From contig JAJXXG010000408.1 of NCBI GenBank assembly GCA_021781255.1, positions 1 to 6,581 on the forward strand: a stretch of DNA of 6,581 nt. The letters run 5' to 3'. Numbering within the stretch: position 1 is the stretch's first letter; every line of letters starts with the position of its first letter. Both the position numbers and the translations under genes were made by a program. Shown here piece by piece: positions 1 to 5,215 of the stretch. Source of the DNA: Acidobacteriota bacterium. Its GTDB lineage: Bacteria; Acidobacteriota; Terriglobia; Terriglobales; Acidobacteriaceae. The notes under the pieces are model-generated. The model saw only the letters and a list, made by a program, of their open reading frames with translations. It did no database searches and had not been told where the DNA came from.

Positions 1-1
1 G

Positions 2-331
2 GACTATGTGGCGCTGAAAGAGCTGTGCCTGGATAAGCTGGAGCGCATGGGGTTGACGGACCTGCGGAAACACATCGTGGTGGAGGATTTCTGGACGCCG
101 ATCGATATTGAGAAGAAGTACTTGTCGAACAAGGGCGCGATTTACGGCGTGGTGAGCGACCGGAGGCGGAACTTTGCCTTTAAGGCTCCGAAGCAGAGCC
201 GGGAGTATGAGAATTTGTTCTTCGTGGGCGGGAGCGTGAATCCGGGCGGAGGTATGCCGATGGTGACGTTGAGCGGACGTCACGTAGCGCGCATGGTGGC
301 AGAGGCAGAGCAGGCGCGGAGCGATAGATGA
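2..331 (+). CDS. Carotenoid desaturase/oxidase family protein (CrtI/CrtN/CrtP-like), C-terminal fragment
   Basis: This is the last 109 residues of a flavoprotein amine-oxidase-fold enzyme that desaturates or oxidises carotenoid chains at the membrane. The frame is open to the left edge (D-Y-V precede the GTG at 8), so that GTG is an internal valine, not a start. The visible part carries the family's C-terminal signature: a NKGAIYG stretch (residues about 42-48), a [20 protein letters not shown] segment, then [20 protein letters not shown], which in this family contacts FAD and is followed by an amphipathic helix. Family members are usually about 500 residues long, so roughly 80% is missing. 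The stop TGA at 329-331 overlaps the next start (ATGA), and the two genes downstream match CrtQ and CrtO. The protein is therefore most likely the C30 desaturase CrtN or the terminal oxidase CrtP; the visible tail does not decide between them. The family call is firm and the exact reaction is inferred. Confidence 0.9.
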   Translation, partial: DYVALKELCLDKLERMGLTDLRKHIVVEDFWTPIDIEKKYLSNKGAIYGVVSDRRRNFAFKAPKQSREYENLFFVGGSVNPGGGMPMVTLSGRHVARMVAEAEQARSDR

Positions 332-1404
332 TGTGGCTCCTGCTGGCGTGCGTGGCGGGGCTGCTGGCGGGGTTCTGGCTGCTACCGCGCGTGCCGGTGT
401 GTCCAGAGGCAAAGCTGAGCCGATTTGAAGCGCCGTCGGTGTCGGTGGTGATTCCCGCACGTAATGAGGAGCATACCCTGCCGCATCTGCTGCAATCGCT
501 GTCCCGAATGGCGATGGGACCGCAGGAGATTCTTGTGGTCGATGATGAATCAACTGATCACACAGAGGACGCGGCGGTTGAGCGCGGTGCGCTGGTATTG
601 AAGACCAGGCCTCTTCCAGCAGGATGGCGGGGCAAGAACTGGGCGTGCCATCAGGGCGCGAATGCCGCAAAGGGCGACAGCCTGCTGTTTCTGGACGCAG
701 ACACATGGTTTGAGCCGGGAGGATATGAGCGGGTACTGACGCTGTTCGCTGAAGAGGACCCACGGCGGACCGCAGTTTCGCTGCTGCCTTATCACAAGGT
801 CGAACGGCTGTATGAAGAGCTGTCGGTGTACCTCAATCTGCTGATGGCGATGGGGACGGGTGGATTTGCGCTGTTGCAGCGGGCCAGGCTTTTCGGGCAG
901 AGTCTGCTGATTCGACGGGATGTGTATGAGAGCTGCGGAGGCCATGCGGCAGTGCAGGGAGAAGTTCTTGAAAACTTCACGCTGGCGGCGGCACTGAGAA
1001 GGGCAGAAATTCGGCGCTGCTGCCGCGGTGGGCGCGACGTGCTCTCGATGCGGATGTATCCAGAAGGATTTCGCCAGCTCTGCGAAGGCTGGGCGAAGGG
1101 GTTTGCAAAGGGAGCCGCAGCAACATCCCCGGTGGTGCTGGCGTTGTCTGTGGTGTGGCTGGGCTCGGCGGCGCTGGCATTTGCGCTGCTGCTGCTTCCC
1201 GGAGTCAATTGCCTGATAGCCGCAGGCCTGTACTGCGCGTTCGCGATACAGTTGCTGTATCTTTCGCGGCAGGTCGGGACCTATAGCGCATTGACGAGCG
1301 CGCTATACCCGATTCCATTGTTGTTTTACTTTGGGCTGTTCGGGTGGGCGCTTGTGAAGAAAGCGCTGGGGCGAAAGGCGACCTGGCGCGGCCGGGAGCT
1401 ATGA
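328..1404 (+). CDS. crtQ: CrtQ-like membrane glycosyltransferase (GT2) for carotenoid acids
   Basis: This 358-residue family-2 glycosyltransferase resembles CrtQ, which transfers glucose from UDP-glucose to the carboxyl group of a C30 carotenoid acid such as 4,4'-diaponeurosporenoate. It has an N-terminal membrane helix (about 2-20) and a GT-A fold opening with [12 protein letters not shown] (37-48). The nucleotide-binding VDDESTD (71-77) and the metal-binding DADTW (123-127) are both intact. After the position usually held by an ED pair (here E215-N216) comes [20 protein letters not shown] (243-262), close to the CrtQ membrane-interface segment. Three or more C-terminal helices follow (about 268-345). 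The start at 328 has GGAG at 318-321 (6-nt spacing) and overlaps the upstream stop; the ATG at 331 is an alternative. The stop overlaps the next ATG, so translation is probably coupled on both sides. The GT2 call is certain; the carotenoid substrate is inferred from similarity and both neighbours. Confidence 0.85.
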   Translation: MMWLLLACVAGLLAGFWLLPRVPVCPEAKLSRFEAPSVSVVIPARNEEHTLPHLLQSLSRMAMGPQEILVVDDESTDHTEDAAVERGALVLKTRPLPAGWRGKNWACHQGANAAKGDSLLFLDADTWFEPGGYERVLTLFAEEDPRRTAVSLLPYHKVERLYEELSVYLNLLMAMGTGGFALLQRARLFGQSLLIRRDVYESCGGHAAVQGEVLENFTLAAALRRAEIRRCCRGGRDVLSMRMYPEGFRQLCEGWAKGFAKGAAATSPVVLALSVVWLGSAALAFALLLLPGVNCLIAAGLYCAFAIQLLYLSRQVGTYSALTSALYPIPLLFYFGLFGWALVKKALGRKATWRGREL

Positions 1405-1880
1405 CCGAAGGGCGGGCGCTGGTGTGGGCAGCGAACCTGGCAGGATGGCCGGCAATCCAGCTGACGATTGCGGCGATCGTAATGCGGATGCCGCAGAAGC
1501 GCTTTGTGCGCGACGGTGCGCTGTACCGGCGGCATGGGTGGGAACAGGACGGACGTTTCTACACGAAGTGGCTGCGGGTACGACGGTGGAAGGCGATGCT
1601 GCCGGATGGCGCTCCATGGCTGGGCGGTTTCGCGAAAAAGCGGCTGCAGTCGACGGATGAGAGGTATCTGCAGGAGTTTATTGTGGAGACGCGGCGGGCG
1701 GAGTTCGGGCACTGGTGGATGATGGCGTGCTGCCCGGTGTTTTTCCTGTGGAATCCGCTGTGGGCATGCTGGGTAATGGTGGGTTACGCGGTCGCGTCGA
1801 ACCTGCCGTGCATTGTGGCGCAGCGGTACAACCGGCTGGTACTGATGCGGATCTGCGAGCGGCGGAGAGAACCAAGGTAG
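1401..1880 (+). CDS. crtO: CrtO-like glycosyl-carotenoid acyltransferase
   Basis: This 159-residue membrane protein resembles CrtO (about 165 residues in Staphylococcus), which esterifies the sugar of a glycosylated C30 carotenoid with a fatty acid as the last step of staphyloxanthin synthesis. Diagnostic stretches are RRWKAMLPDGAPWLGGF (61-77), the ETRRAEFGHWW segment (96-106) and NLPCIVAQRYNRL (134-146). Hydrophobic segments lie at about 8-28 and 105-135. I chose the ATG at 1401 over the in-frame ATG at 1344: it gives the family length, forms an ATGA overlap with the crtQ stop, and has GGGAG just upstream (1394-1398, spacing only 2 nt). The longer version would add 19 non-homologous residues read from inside crtQ. 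It is the last gene of the operon; the next plus-strand gene is 1.9 kb away. No CrtM or other squalene-type synthase is visible, so the precursor genes must lie elsewhere. Confidence 0.85.
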   Translation: MTEGRALVWAANLAGWPAIQLTIAAIVMRMPQKRFVRDGALYRRHGWEQDGRFYTKWLRVRRWKAMLPDGAPWLGGFAKKRLQSTDERYLQEFIVETRRAEFGHWWMMACCPVFFLWNPLWACWVMVGYAVASNLPCIVAQRYNRLVLMRICERRREPR

Positions 1881-1890
1881 ATCAGAGGAT

Positions 1891-1933
1891 TCGACACTGC
1901 CACTCTTGCAGGCTTCAAGAGCGGCAGTGTCGA
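1891..1933. repeat. Strong imperfect hairpin, 18-bp arms, just after the carotenoid operon
   Basis: The left arm 1891-1908 and the right arm 1916-1933 are reverse complements with a single A/C mismatch, around a 7-nt loop. It begins 11 bp after the crtO stop. There is no T-run after the right arm on the plus strand, nor an A-run before the left arm, so it is not a classical intrinsic terminator in either direction. It could stabilise the 3' end of the operon mRNA, act in Rho-type termination, or be a dispersed palindromic (REP-like) element. The structure is seen directly; its role is inferred. Confidence 0.8.
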
Positions 1934-1934
1934 C

Positions 1935-1952
1935 GGCCGTAAAGGGACGGCC
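1935..1952. repeat. Small GC hairpin adjacent to the large one
   Basis: GGCCGT (1935-1940) and ACGGCC (1947-1952) are perfect reverse complements around a 6-nt loop, starting 2 nt after the large hairpin. GAGGCC follows twice in the next 30 bp. The same GGCCGT/ACGGCC pair forms the core of the terminator at 2198-2221. Alone it is too weak to mean much; beside the 18-bp hairpin it suggests one structured 3' region. Confidence 0.5.
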
Positions 1953-2192
1953 TATAGAGGCCGCAGCGGCAGAGGCCGAGGGAACCCTCCGCGTCGGTAT
2001 GGCCACGTGGGCAGCCATATGCTGGAGGACCTCAAGGCCAGGCGTGGGCTATGCCGCCCGCAGCCATCCTTGAAAATTTCACGGGAGAGGCTTGGCGAGG
2101 GCTTGTTGTCCCTGACTGGAGGCCTTCCCATTTTTTGCCTTACGGTGGGTAGTGACAGGGTGAGAGGATTCGTTTCAGAAGAGATTGTGAAT
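1953..2192. other. Non-coding stretch, nothing recognisable
   Basis: This lies between the convergent carotenoid and anti-sigma genes. Short open frames cross it on both strands, but none has protein-like character, a convincing ribosome-binding site or a sensible boundary; one would run straight through the terminator. A weak imperfect inverted pair (TCAAGG 2032-2037 and CCTTGA 2068-2073, with GC-rich partly complementary sequence between) might form a loose RNA structure. I see no promoter, tRNA or riboswitch. Confidence 0.5.
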
Positions 2193-2221
2193 AAAAAAAG
2201 GGCCGTTGCGAAACGGCCCTT
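2193..2221 (-). terminator. Intrinsic terminator of the sigma/anti-sigma unit
   Basis: A perfect 10-bp stem (2198-2207 with 2212-2221) surrounds a 4-nt loop. Read on the minus strand the stem runs into seven consecutive T residues (the A-run at 2193-2199 on the plus strand, partly in the stem). It begins 18 bp past the stop of the anti-sigma gene, exactly where its terminator should be. Read on the plus strand it lacks a T-run, so it would stop carotenoid-operon transcripts only weakly. Confidence 0.92.
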
Positions 2222-2238
2222 CAGGATGGAGAAGAGAC

Positions 2239-2943
2239 TCAACCGTGGGTAGGTGTCTTGTTGAACTCGACGTCAAGCGTATCGCGATCGAGCAGTGCCC
2301 GCTGTCCGTGCGCCGTTACGCCGTAGACGGCGAGACGGTACGCACCCTGCCGCAGACCCGCGGCCGGGATGAGCAGGGAAAGGGGCTGGCTCGGAGAAGC
2401 AGCCGAGGAAGCAAGGGTCTGCGTCCAAGTCTGCGTTTTGCCGGGATACCGGACGTTAATGGTATACGCGGCATAGGACGTTGCGGGTTGCGGTAACTGA
2501 ATAAGAAGGACAACTCCGCGACCCTGGCTGACGACCAGGTGAAGCGGGGCGTCCGCTATGGCTCCGGCTTGCAAGGCCACACGCGGAATGAACCGCGGCT
2601 GAGTTGCGTCGGGGCGCATGGCGTGGACGGTGACCAGGCTCTGATAGCCGAGAATGGCCAAGAGGGCAATGAAGGCCGGAAGAATGATAGCGGGCCTCCA
2701 CCAGGGCAAGCGCGGATGTTTCTCAACAGCGTTGGGGGTTTGCTGGCTTACAGGGGCAGTTGCGGCGAACTTGGGTAGCTGGGCCTTGGCTTCCTGTAGG
2801 AAGGCAGTGGCGGCACGGAGATCGCAGGCACACTCGTCACAAGAGAAAAAATGAGCTTCGAAGGCCTCGCGGTCGTCGGGGGGCAACTCGTTGAGCAGGT
2901 AACGTTCCGCCGCCATGGTCCGGGTTGCTTGATTGTGGTCCAT
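2239..2943 (-). CDS. Membrane-anchored zinc-finger anti-sigma factor
   Basis: This 234-residue single-pass inner-membrane protein probably binds and silences the sigma factor encoded just upstream. Residues 9-48 form the zinc-binding anti-sigma domain, with H31, C35 and C38 in the H-x3-C-x2-C pattern (HFFSCDEC). A linker follows, then one transmembrane helix (about 83-104, WRPAIILPAFIALLAILG) and a periplasmic domain (105-234) rich in alternating hydrophobic residues, probably a beta-sandwich. This is the layout of RskA/ChrR-like regulators, in which the outer domain senses a signal or is cleaved. I do not recognise the ligand. The start is fixed: an in-frame TAG lies four codons upstream. 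AAGGAGG occurs at 2959-2965, though 15 nt away, longer than usual. The 120-bp gap to the sigma gene leaves room for separate control. The family call is strong; the partner is inferred from gene order. Confidence 0.88.
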   Translation of the reverse strand: MDHNQATRTMAAERYLLNELPPDDREAFEAHFFSCDECACDLRAATAFLQEAKAQLPKFAATAPVSQQTPNAVEKHPRLPWWRPAIILPAFIALLAILGYQSLVTVHAMRPDATQPRFIPRVALQAGAIADAPLHLVVSQGRGVVLLIQLPQPATSYAAYTINVRYPGKTQTWTQTLASSAASPSQPLSLLIPAAGLRQGAYRLAVYGVTAHGQRALLDRDTLDVEFNKTPTHG

Positions 2944-2958
2944 ATGCGGATACTACTT

Positions 2959-2965
2959 CCTCCTT
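2959..2965 (-). promoter_or_regulatory. Ribosome-binding site of the anti-sigma gene, long spacing
   Basis: On the minus strand this reads AAGGAGG, a full Shine-Dalgarno core, followed by 15 nt before the ATG at 2943. The in-frame stop upstream excludes a closer alternative start, so the long spacing is probably real and may lower translation. Confidence 0.6.
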
Positions 2966-2990
2966 AAAAAGACTACAGAGACAGCTGTTT

Positions 2991-3005
2991 GTCACGGCTC
3001 GTGAC
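2991..3005. promoter_or_regulatory. Perfect GTCACG/CGTGAC inverted repeat between sigma and anti-sigma genes
   Basis: GTCACG (2991-2996) and CGTGAC (3000-3005) flank a 3-nt spacer. A further GTGAC lies at 3026-3030, and TCAC at 3011-3014. The repeats sit 48-87 bp upstream of the anti-sigma start, where an operator or mRNA structure would be placed. Symmetry is visible; function is inferred. Confidence 0.45.
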
Positions 3006-3014
3006 GTTCATCAC
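3001..3014. promoter_or_regulatory. CRP/FNR-like palindrome, site 1 (GTGA-N6-TCAC)
   Basis: The perfect core GTGA-CGTTCA-TCAC matches the half-sites and spacing of CRP/FNR-family operators (TGTGA-N6-TCACA), although the flanking T and A are absent. It is centred 64 bp upstream of the anti-sigma start and overlaps the right arm of the neighbouring inverted repeat. It shares 14 of 17 bases with the site at 3714-3727. Confidence 0.4.
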
Positions 3015-3037
3015 TCTGAGATGTAGTGACTTTTGTT

Positions 3038-3064
3038 AACAGAACGCTTCAATGACATTCTGTT
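3038..3064. repeat. 7-bp inverted repeat at the end of the sigma gene
   Basis: AACAGAA (3038-3044) and TTCTGTT (3058-3064) are perfect complements 13 nt apart; the second touches the sigma stop codon. In the sigma mRNA it would form a weak AT-rich stem just after the stop, with no T-run behind it. It might be an attenuator or an operator. Confidence 0.35.
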
Positions 3065-3633
3065 CATAAACGGCGACGTAACTGCTTGAGGTACTCAGAT
3101 TTGAAGCTTTGTTTAGCGCGGAAGAGCAGGACGCGGAGATAGTCGCAGTCGACGCCGAACTCACGGGAAACCTCCTCGCGGTCGCGTTCCTCGATGAAGA
3201 TGGCCTGCAGGACAGCGCGGTCGCGAGCGGGCATGCGTTTCAGGATCCTACCAACCTGCGCCTTGAGCTGGCTGGAAAGGACCTCGTCAAAGACACTCGG
3301 GCCGTCGGCGGCCACCGACTCGGATTCGGAGCCATCCATCGCATCGTGACGGTTTGAGGCGCGGTAATGCTCCAGCAGGACGTTATTGCAGACGGTGTTG
3401 ACAAAGGCGCCGAGGCGTTCCGGATTGCGGAGGGATCTGTCGCGGCGCAGGGCAATCAGGACGCGGGTAAAGGTCTCCTGGCGCACATCTTCGATGGCCT
3501 GCGGGGAGCGGAGGCGGGCTCGAAGCTTGAGATTGAGGAGACTGGTGAAGTAGCGTACGAAATGCTCTTCAGTACCTAGATCTCCCACGCAAAGGCTTTC
3601 CACGTACTGAGCGTCGAATGGGTGGAATTCCAA
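3064..3633 (-). CDS. ECF-type RNA polymerase sigma factor
   Basis: This 189-residue sigma-70 family protein of the extracytoplasmic-function group redirects RNA polymerase to a small regulon. Region 2 spans about 22-92, including LRARLRSPQAIEDVRQETF (37-55), which corresponds to the core-binding and -10-recognition helices. A variable acidic linker (about 95-120) follows. Region 4 spans about 128-182, with LKRMPARDRAVL leading into a helix-turn-helix (about 152-178, EEVSREFGVDCDYLRVLLFRA) that reads the -35 element. The start is TTG at 3633 with GGAG at 3640-3643 (6-nt spacing); no in-frame ATG exists upstream, and GTG at codon 11 is an alternative. The zinc-finger anti-sigma gene follows 120 bp downstream. 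Targets cannot be read from the sequence. The neighbouring carotenoid and membrane genes are candidates by position only, and I see no convincing ECF promoter in front of them. Confidence 0.9.
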   Translation of the reverse strand: MEFHPFDAQYVESLCVGDLGTEEHFVRYFTSLLNLKLRARLRSPQAIEDVRQETFTRVLIALRRDRSLRNPERLGAFVNTVCNNVLLEHYRASNRHDAMDGSESESVAADGPSVFDEVLSSQLKAQVGRILKRMPARDRAVLQAIFIEERDREEVSREFGVDCDYLRVLLFRAKQSFKSEYLKQLRRRL

Positions 3634-3635
3634 AA

Positions 3636-3643
3636 CTCTCTCC
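3636..3643 (-). promoter_or_regulatory. Ribosome-binding site supporting the TTG start of the sigma gene
   Basis: On the minus strand this reads GGAGAGAG, with the GGAG core 6 nt from TTG (3631-3633). Since no in-frame ATG or GTG lies between it and the upstream region, it decides the unusual start codon. Confidence 0.55.
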
Positions 3644-3713
3644 GCATTTTGGAAATAATGAAGTGTAGCACCCGCAGTTGGGTGAAGGTGTGCTTCAGCG
3701 CACTGGCCTTGGA

Positions 3714-3727
3714 GTGATGATGTTCAC
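3714..3727. promoter_or_regulatory. CRP/FNR-like palindrome, site 2 (GTGA-N6-TCAC)
   Basis: The perfect core GTGA-TGATGT-TCAC lies in the 127-bp divergent intergenic region. It is centred 40 bp before the start of the membrane protein gene and 87 bp before that of the sigma gene. Read from 3712 it begins GAGTGATGA, as does site 1 read on the minus strand, which suggests one regulator for both. A second TCACG (3732-3736) follows directly. Confidence 0.45.
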
Positions 3728-3760
3728 GGTTTCACGAATTCCGGAGGCGAGGCACAGCTA

Positions 3761-4222
3761 ATGAGCAGTATAGATGCGCCTTTTCCTCTTTCCTGGCTGT
3801 CCGAGCTGGCGCGTGCGGCTGTGACGGCCATCACGCTCGGGTTAGGCGTAACACCGCTGTTTATTGATCTGAACCGCACGCATGCGACGCATCCGCTGTG
3901 GCCGGGGCATGCGCGGTTCCATGTGGTGTGGCAGACCGTGACGGCGGCGCTGTGCTGCGCGGTTGAGGTTGCTCTGCTGTGGTGGCCGGGCCCATATGCG
4001 GCAGAGCGGTTTTATCTTGTGGCGCTGCTGACGGCGCTGCCGATGCTGGGATTTCTTGTCGCACTGGTGACGCGGCGTTGGTACGGCGGGAAGCTACATG
4101 ATCCGCAGGGAGTGACGCCGGTGACGGTGCGGCTAGGTGGGCGCGCGGTCGAGGTGGATATGAACGCTGTGCTGGTAGTGATCGCGACGGTGATTCTAAC
4201 CGCGGCTGTGCTGGTCTACTGA
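3761..4222 (+). CDS. Small four-helix membrane protein of unknown function
   Basis: This 153-residue integral membrane protein has hydrophobic helices at about 17-36, 53-74, 83-104 and 134-152. Between helices 1 and 2 is a distinctive polar stretch, NRTHATHPLWPGHARFHVVW (38-57), with four histidines near the membrane surface; these could bind metal or haem, but that is speculation. It resembles small conserved membrane proteins given only DUF names (possibly the DUF6640 type), and I cannot assign a function. GAGG at 3749-3752 lies 8 nt from the ATG, and GGAGG at 3743-3747 lies 13 nt away. It is divergent from the sigma gene, sharing its upstream region, so co-regulation is possible. Its last 27 bp overlap the 3' end of the convergent hydrolase gene. 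Confidence 0.8.
   Translation: MSSIDAPFPLSWLSELARAAVTAITLGLGVTPLFIDLNRTHATHPLWPGHARFHVVWQTVTAALCCAVEVALLWWPGPYAAERFYLVALLTALPMLGFLVALVTRRWYGGKLHDPQGVTPVTVRLGGRAVEVDMNAVLVVIATVILTAAVLVY
3821..3834. promoter_or_regulatory. Third GTGA-N6-TCAC palindrome, inside the membrane protein gene
   Basis: GTGA-CGGCCA-TCAC, preceded by the T of the full CRP half-site, occurs about 20 codons into the coding sequence. The encoded residues (about V21-T25) are an ordinary helix, so the match may be coincidental codon use. It is listed because it is the third copy within 830 bp. Confidence 0.2.
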
Positions 4223-5215
4223 TACGGCGGCGGCCTCAGGCATGAGGGGAATGTCGCATCCCTCGCCTTCGGCGACGATCCAGAAGGCGGGACCGCCGGC
4301 CGATGCCTCGAGCGCAGCGCGAAGGCGGTGCACGGGGTCGGCTTCTCCATCATCGGCAAGCGAGAAGGTTCCGAAATGCGTGGCGATGGAAATGGCAGGC
4401 TGCAGGATGGCGTGGGCTTCGATAGCCTGCTCGGGCGTCATGTGGATGGGCCCCATGAACCACTCTGGTGCGTAAGCTCCGATGGGCAGCAGCGCGAGGC
4501 GGATCTGCGGAAGCTCGCGGCTGATTTCGTGGAACAGACCGCCGAATCCGGTGTCTCCGGCGAAGTAGACGGCACCGGAGGGGGTGTTGAGGGCGAATCC
4601 ACACCAGAGGGTGCGATTCCGGTCGAGGGGTCCGCGGGAGGCGAAGTGTTGTGCGGGCATGCAGTGGATGGGCAGGCCGCGCCACTCGATTTGCTGCCAC
4701 CAGTCGAGCTCGTAAATTTCACGGAAGCCGGTCTTGCGAAGCAGGGGCGGGACGCCTAGCGGGCAGAAGACGGCGGGATTATCGCGGGCGAGAAGTTTGC
4801 GCAGCGTGGGCAGATCGCAGTGGTCGTAGTGGTTGTGGGTGAGCAGGATGGCGTCGATGGGGGGCAGATGGTGGAAGTGAATGCCGGGTGCGCGGTGGCG
4901 TTGGGGACCCGCGAAGGAGACAGGACTGACGCGCTCGGACCAGACGGGATCGGTGAGCAGGTTGAGGCCGTGGGTCTGGATGAGAAACGTAGCGTGATTG
5001 ACGAAGGTGACGCGGAGCGAGTCGCCCTCGACGCGTTGCGGCGGCGGCGGGCCGGGGACGGAGGGGATGTTATCGCGCCAATGTCCCGGCCTGCGGTTGG
5101 TGACCCACTTGAAAAACTCTGAGAAGCGCTGGCTGGGAGTGTCCGGATTGAAGAAGCGGCCGTTGCGGTAGTGGGGGCCGCGCCAGGGATTGGATGGGGT
5201 GTGGTCAGAGCTCAT
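4196..5215 (-). CDS. Metallo-beta-lactamase-fold hydrolase (UlaG/NAPE-PLD type)
   Basis: This 339-residue protein is probably a soluble binuclear-zinc hydrolase. The core begins at about 67 with VTFVNHATFLIQ (69-80). It carries THNHYDHCD (126-134; H127, H129, D131, H132), H190 in MPAQHF, D221 in FAGDTGF, and H280 in ATHFGTF, which together make a complete metal-ligand set. HMTPEQA (258-264), the N-terminal NPWRG and the long leader before the core are typical of the branch containing N-acylphosphatidylethanolamine phospholipase D and RomA-like proteins. That suggests a phosphodiester or phospholipid substrate, which the sequence does not prove. No signal peptide is seen. The ATG overlaps the stop of the upstream cytochrome gene (ATGA, 5212-5215), indicating translational coupling. 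The 3' end overlaps the convergent membrane protein gene by 27 bp, and no hairpin terminator is seen there. Confidence 0.88.
   Translation of the reverse strand: MSSDHTPSNPWRGPHYRNGRFFNPDTPSQRFSEFFKWVTNRRPGHWRDNIPSVPGPPPPQRVEGDSLRVTFVNHATFLIQTHGLNLLTDPVWSERVSPVSFAGPQRHRAPGIHFHHLPPIDAILLTHNHYDHCDLPTLRKLLARDNPAVFCPLGVPPLLRKTGFREIYELDWWQQIEWRGLPIHCMPAQHFASRGPLDRNRTLWCGFALNTPSGAVYFAGDTGFGGLFHEISRELPQIRLALLPIGAYAPEWFMGPIHMTPEQAIEAHAILQPAISIATHFGTFSLADDGEADPVHRLRAALEASAGGPAFWIVAEGEGCDIPLMPEAAAVSVDQHSRG

Noticed and set aside
1344..1400. Longer start for the CrtO-like gene
   Set aside because: It adds 19 residues read from inside crtQ in another frame, gives a length above the family norm and loses the ATGA coupling.
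1326..2018. 230-residue minus-strand open frame opposite the CrtO-like gene
   Set aside because: It is P/R/H-rich with no domain, and antisense to a gene with clear family motifs.
2198..2221. Terminator working for the plus-strand carotenoid operon
   Set aside because: On the plus strand the stem is followed by only two T residues and then mixed sequence; the T-run exists only on the minus strand.
1952..2242. Small open frames on both strands in the gap after the carotenoid operon
   Set aside because: They have no ribosome-binding site or family character, and they run through the intrinsic terminator or its hairpin.
3634..3760. Specific -35/-10 promoter for the sigma gene or the membrane protein gene
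   Set aside because: TACACT on the minus strand could be a -10 box, but no -35 element lies at an acceptable distance, so I could not support a promoter call.
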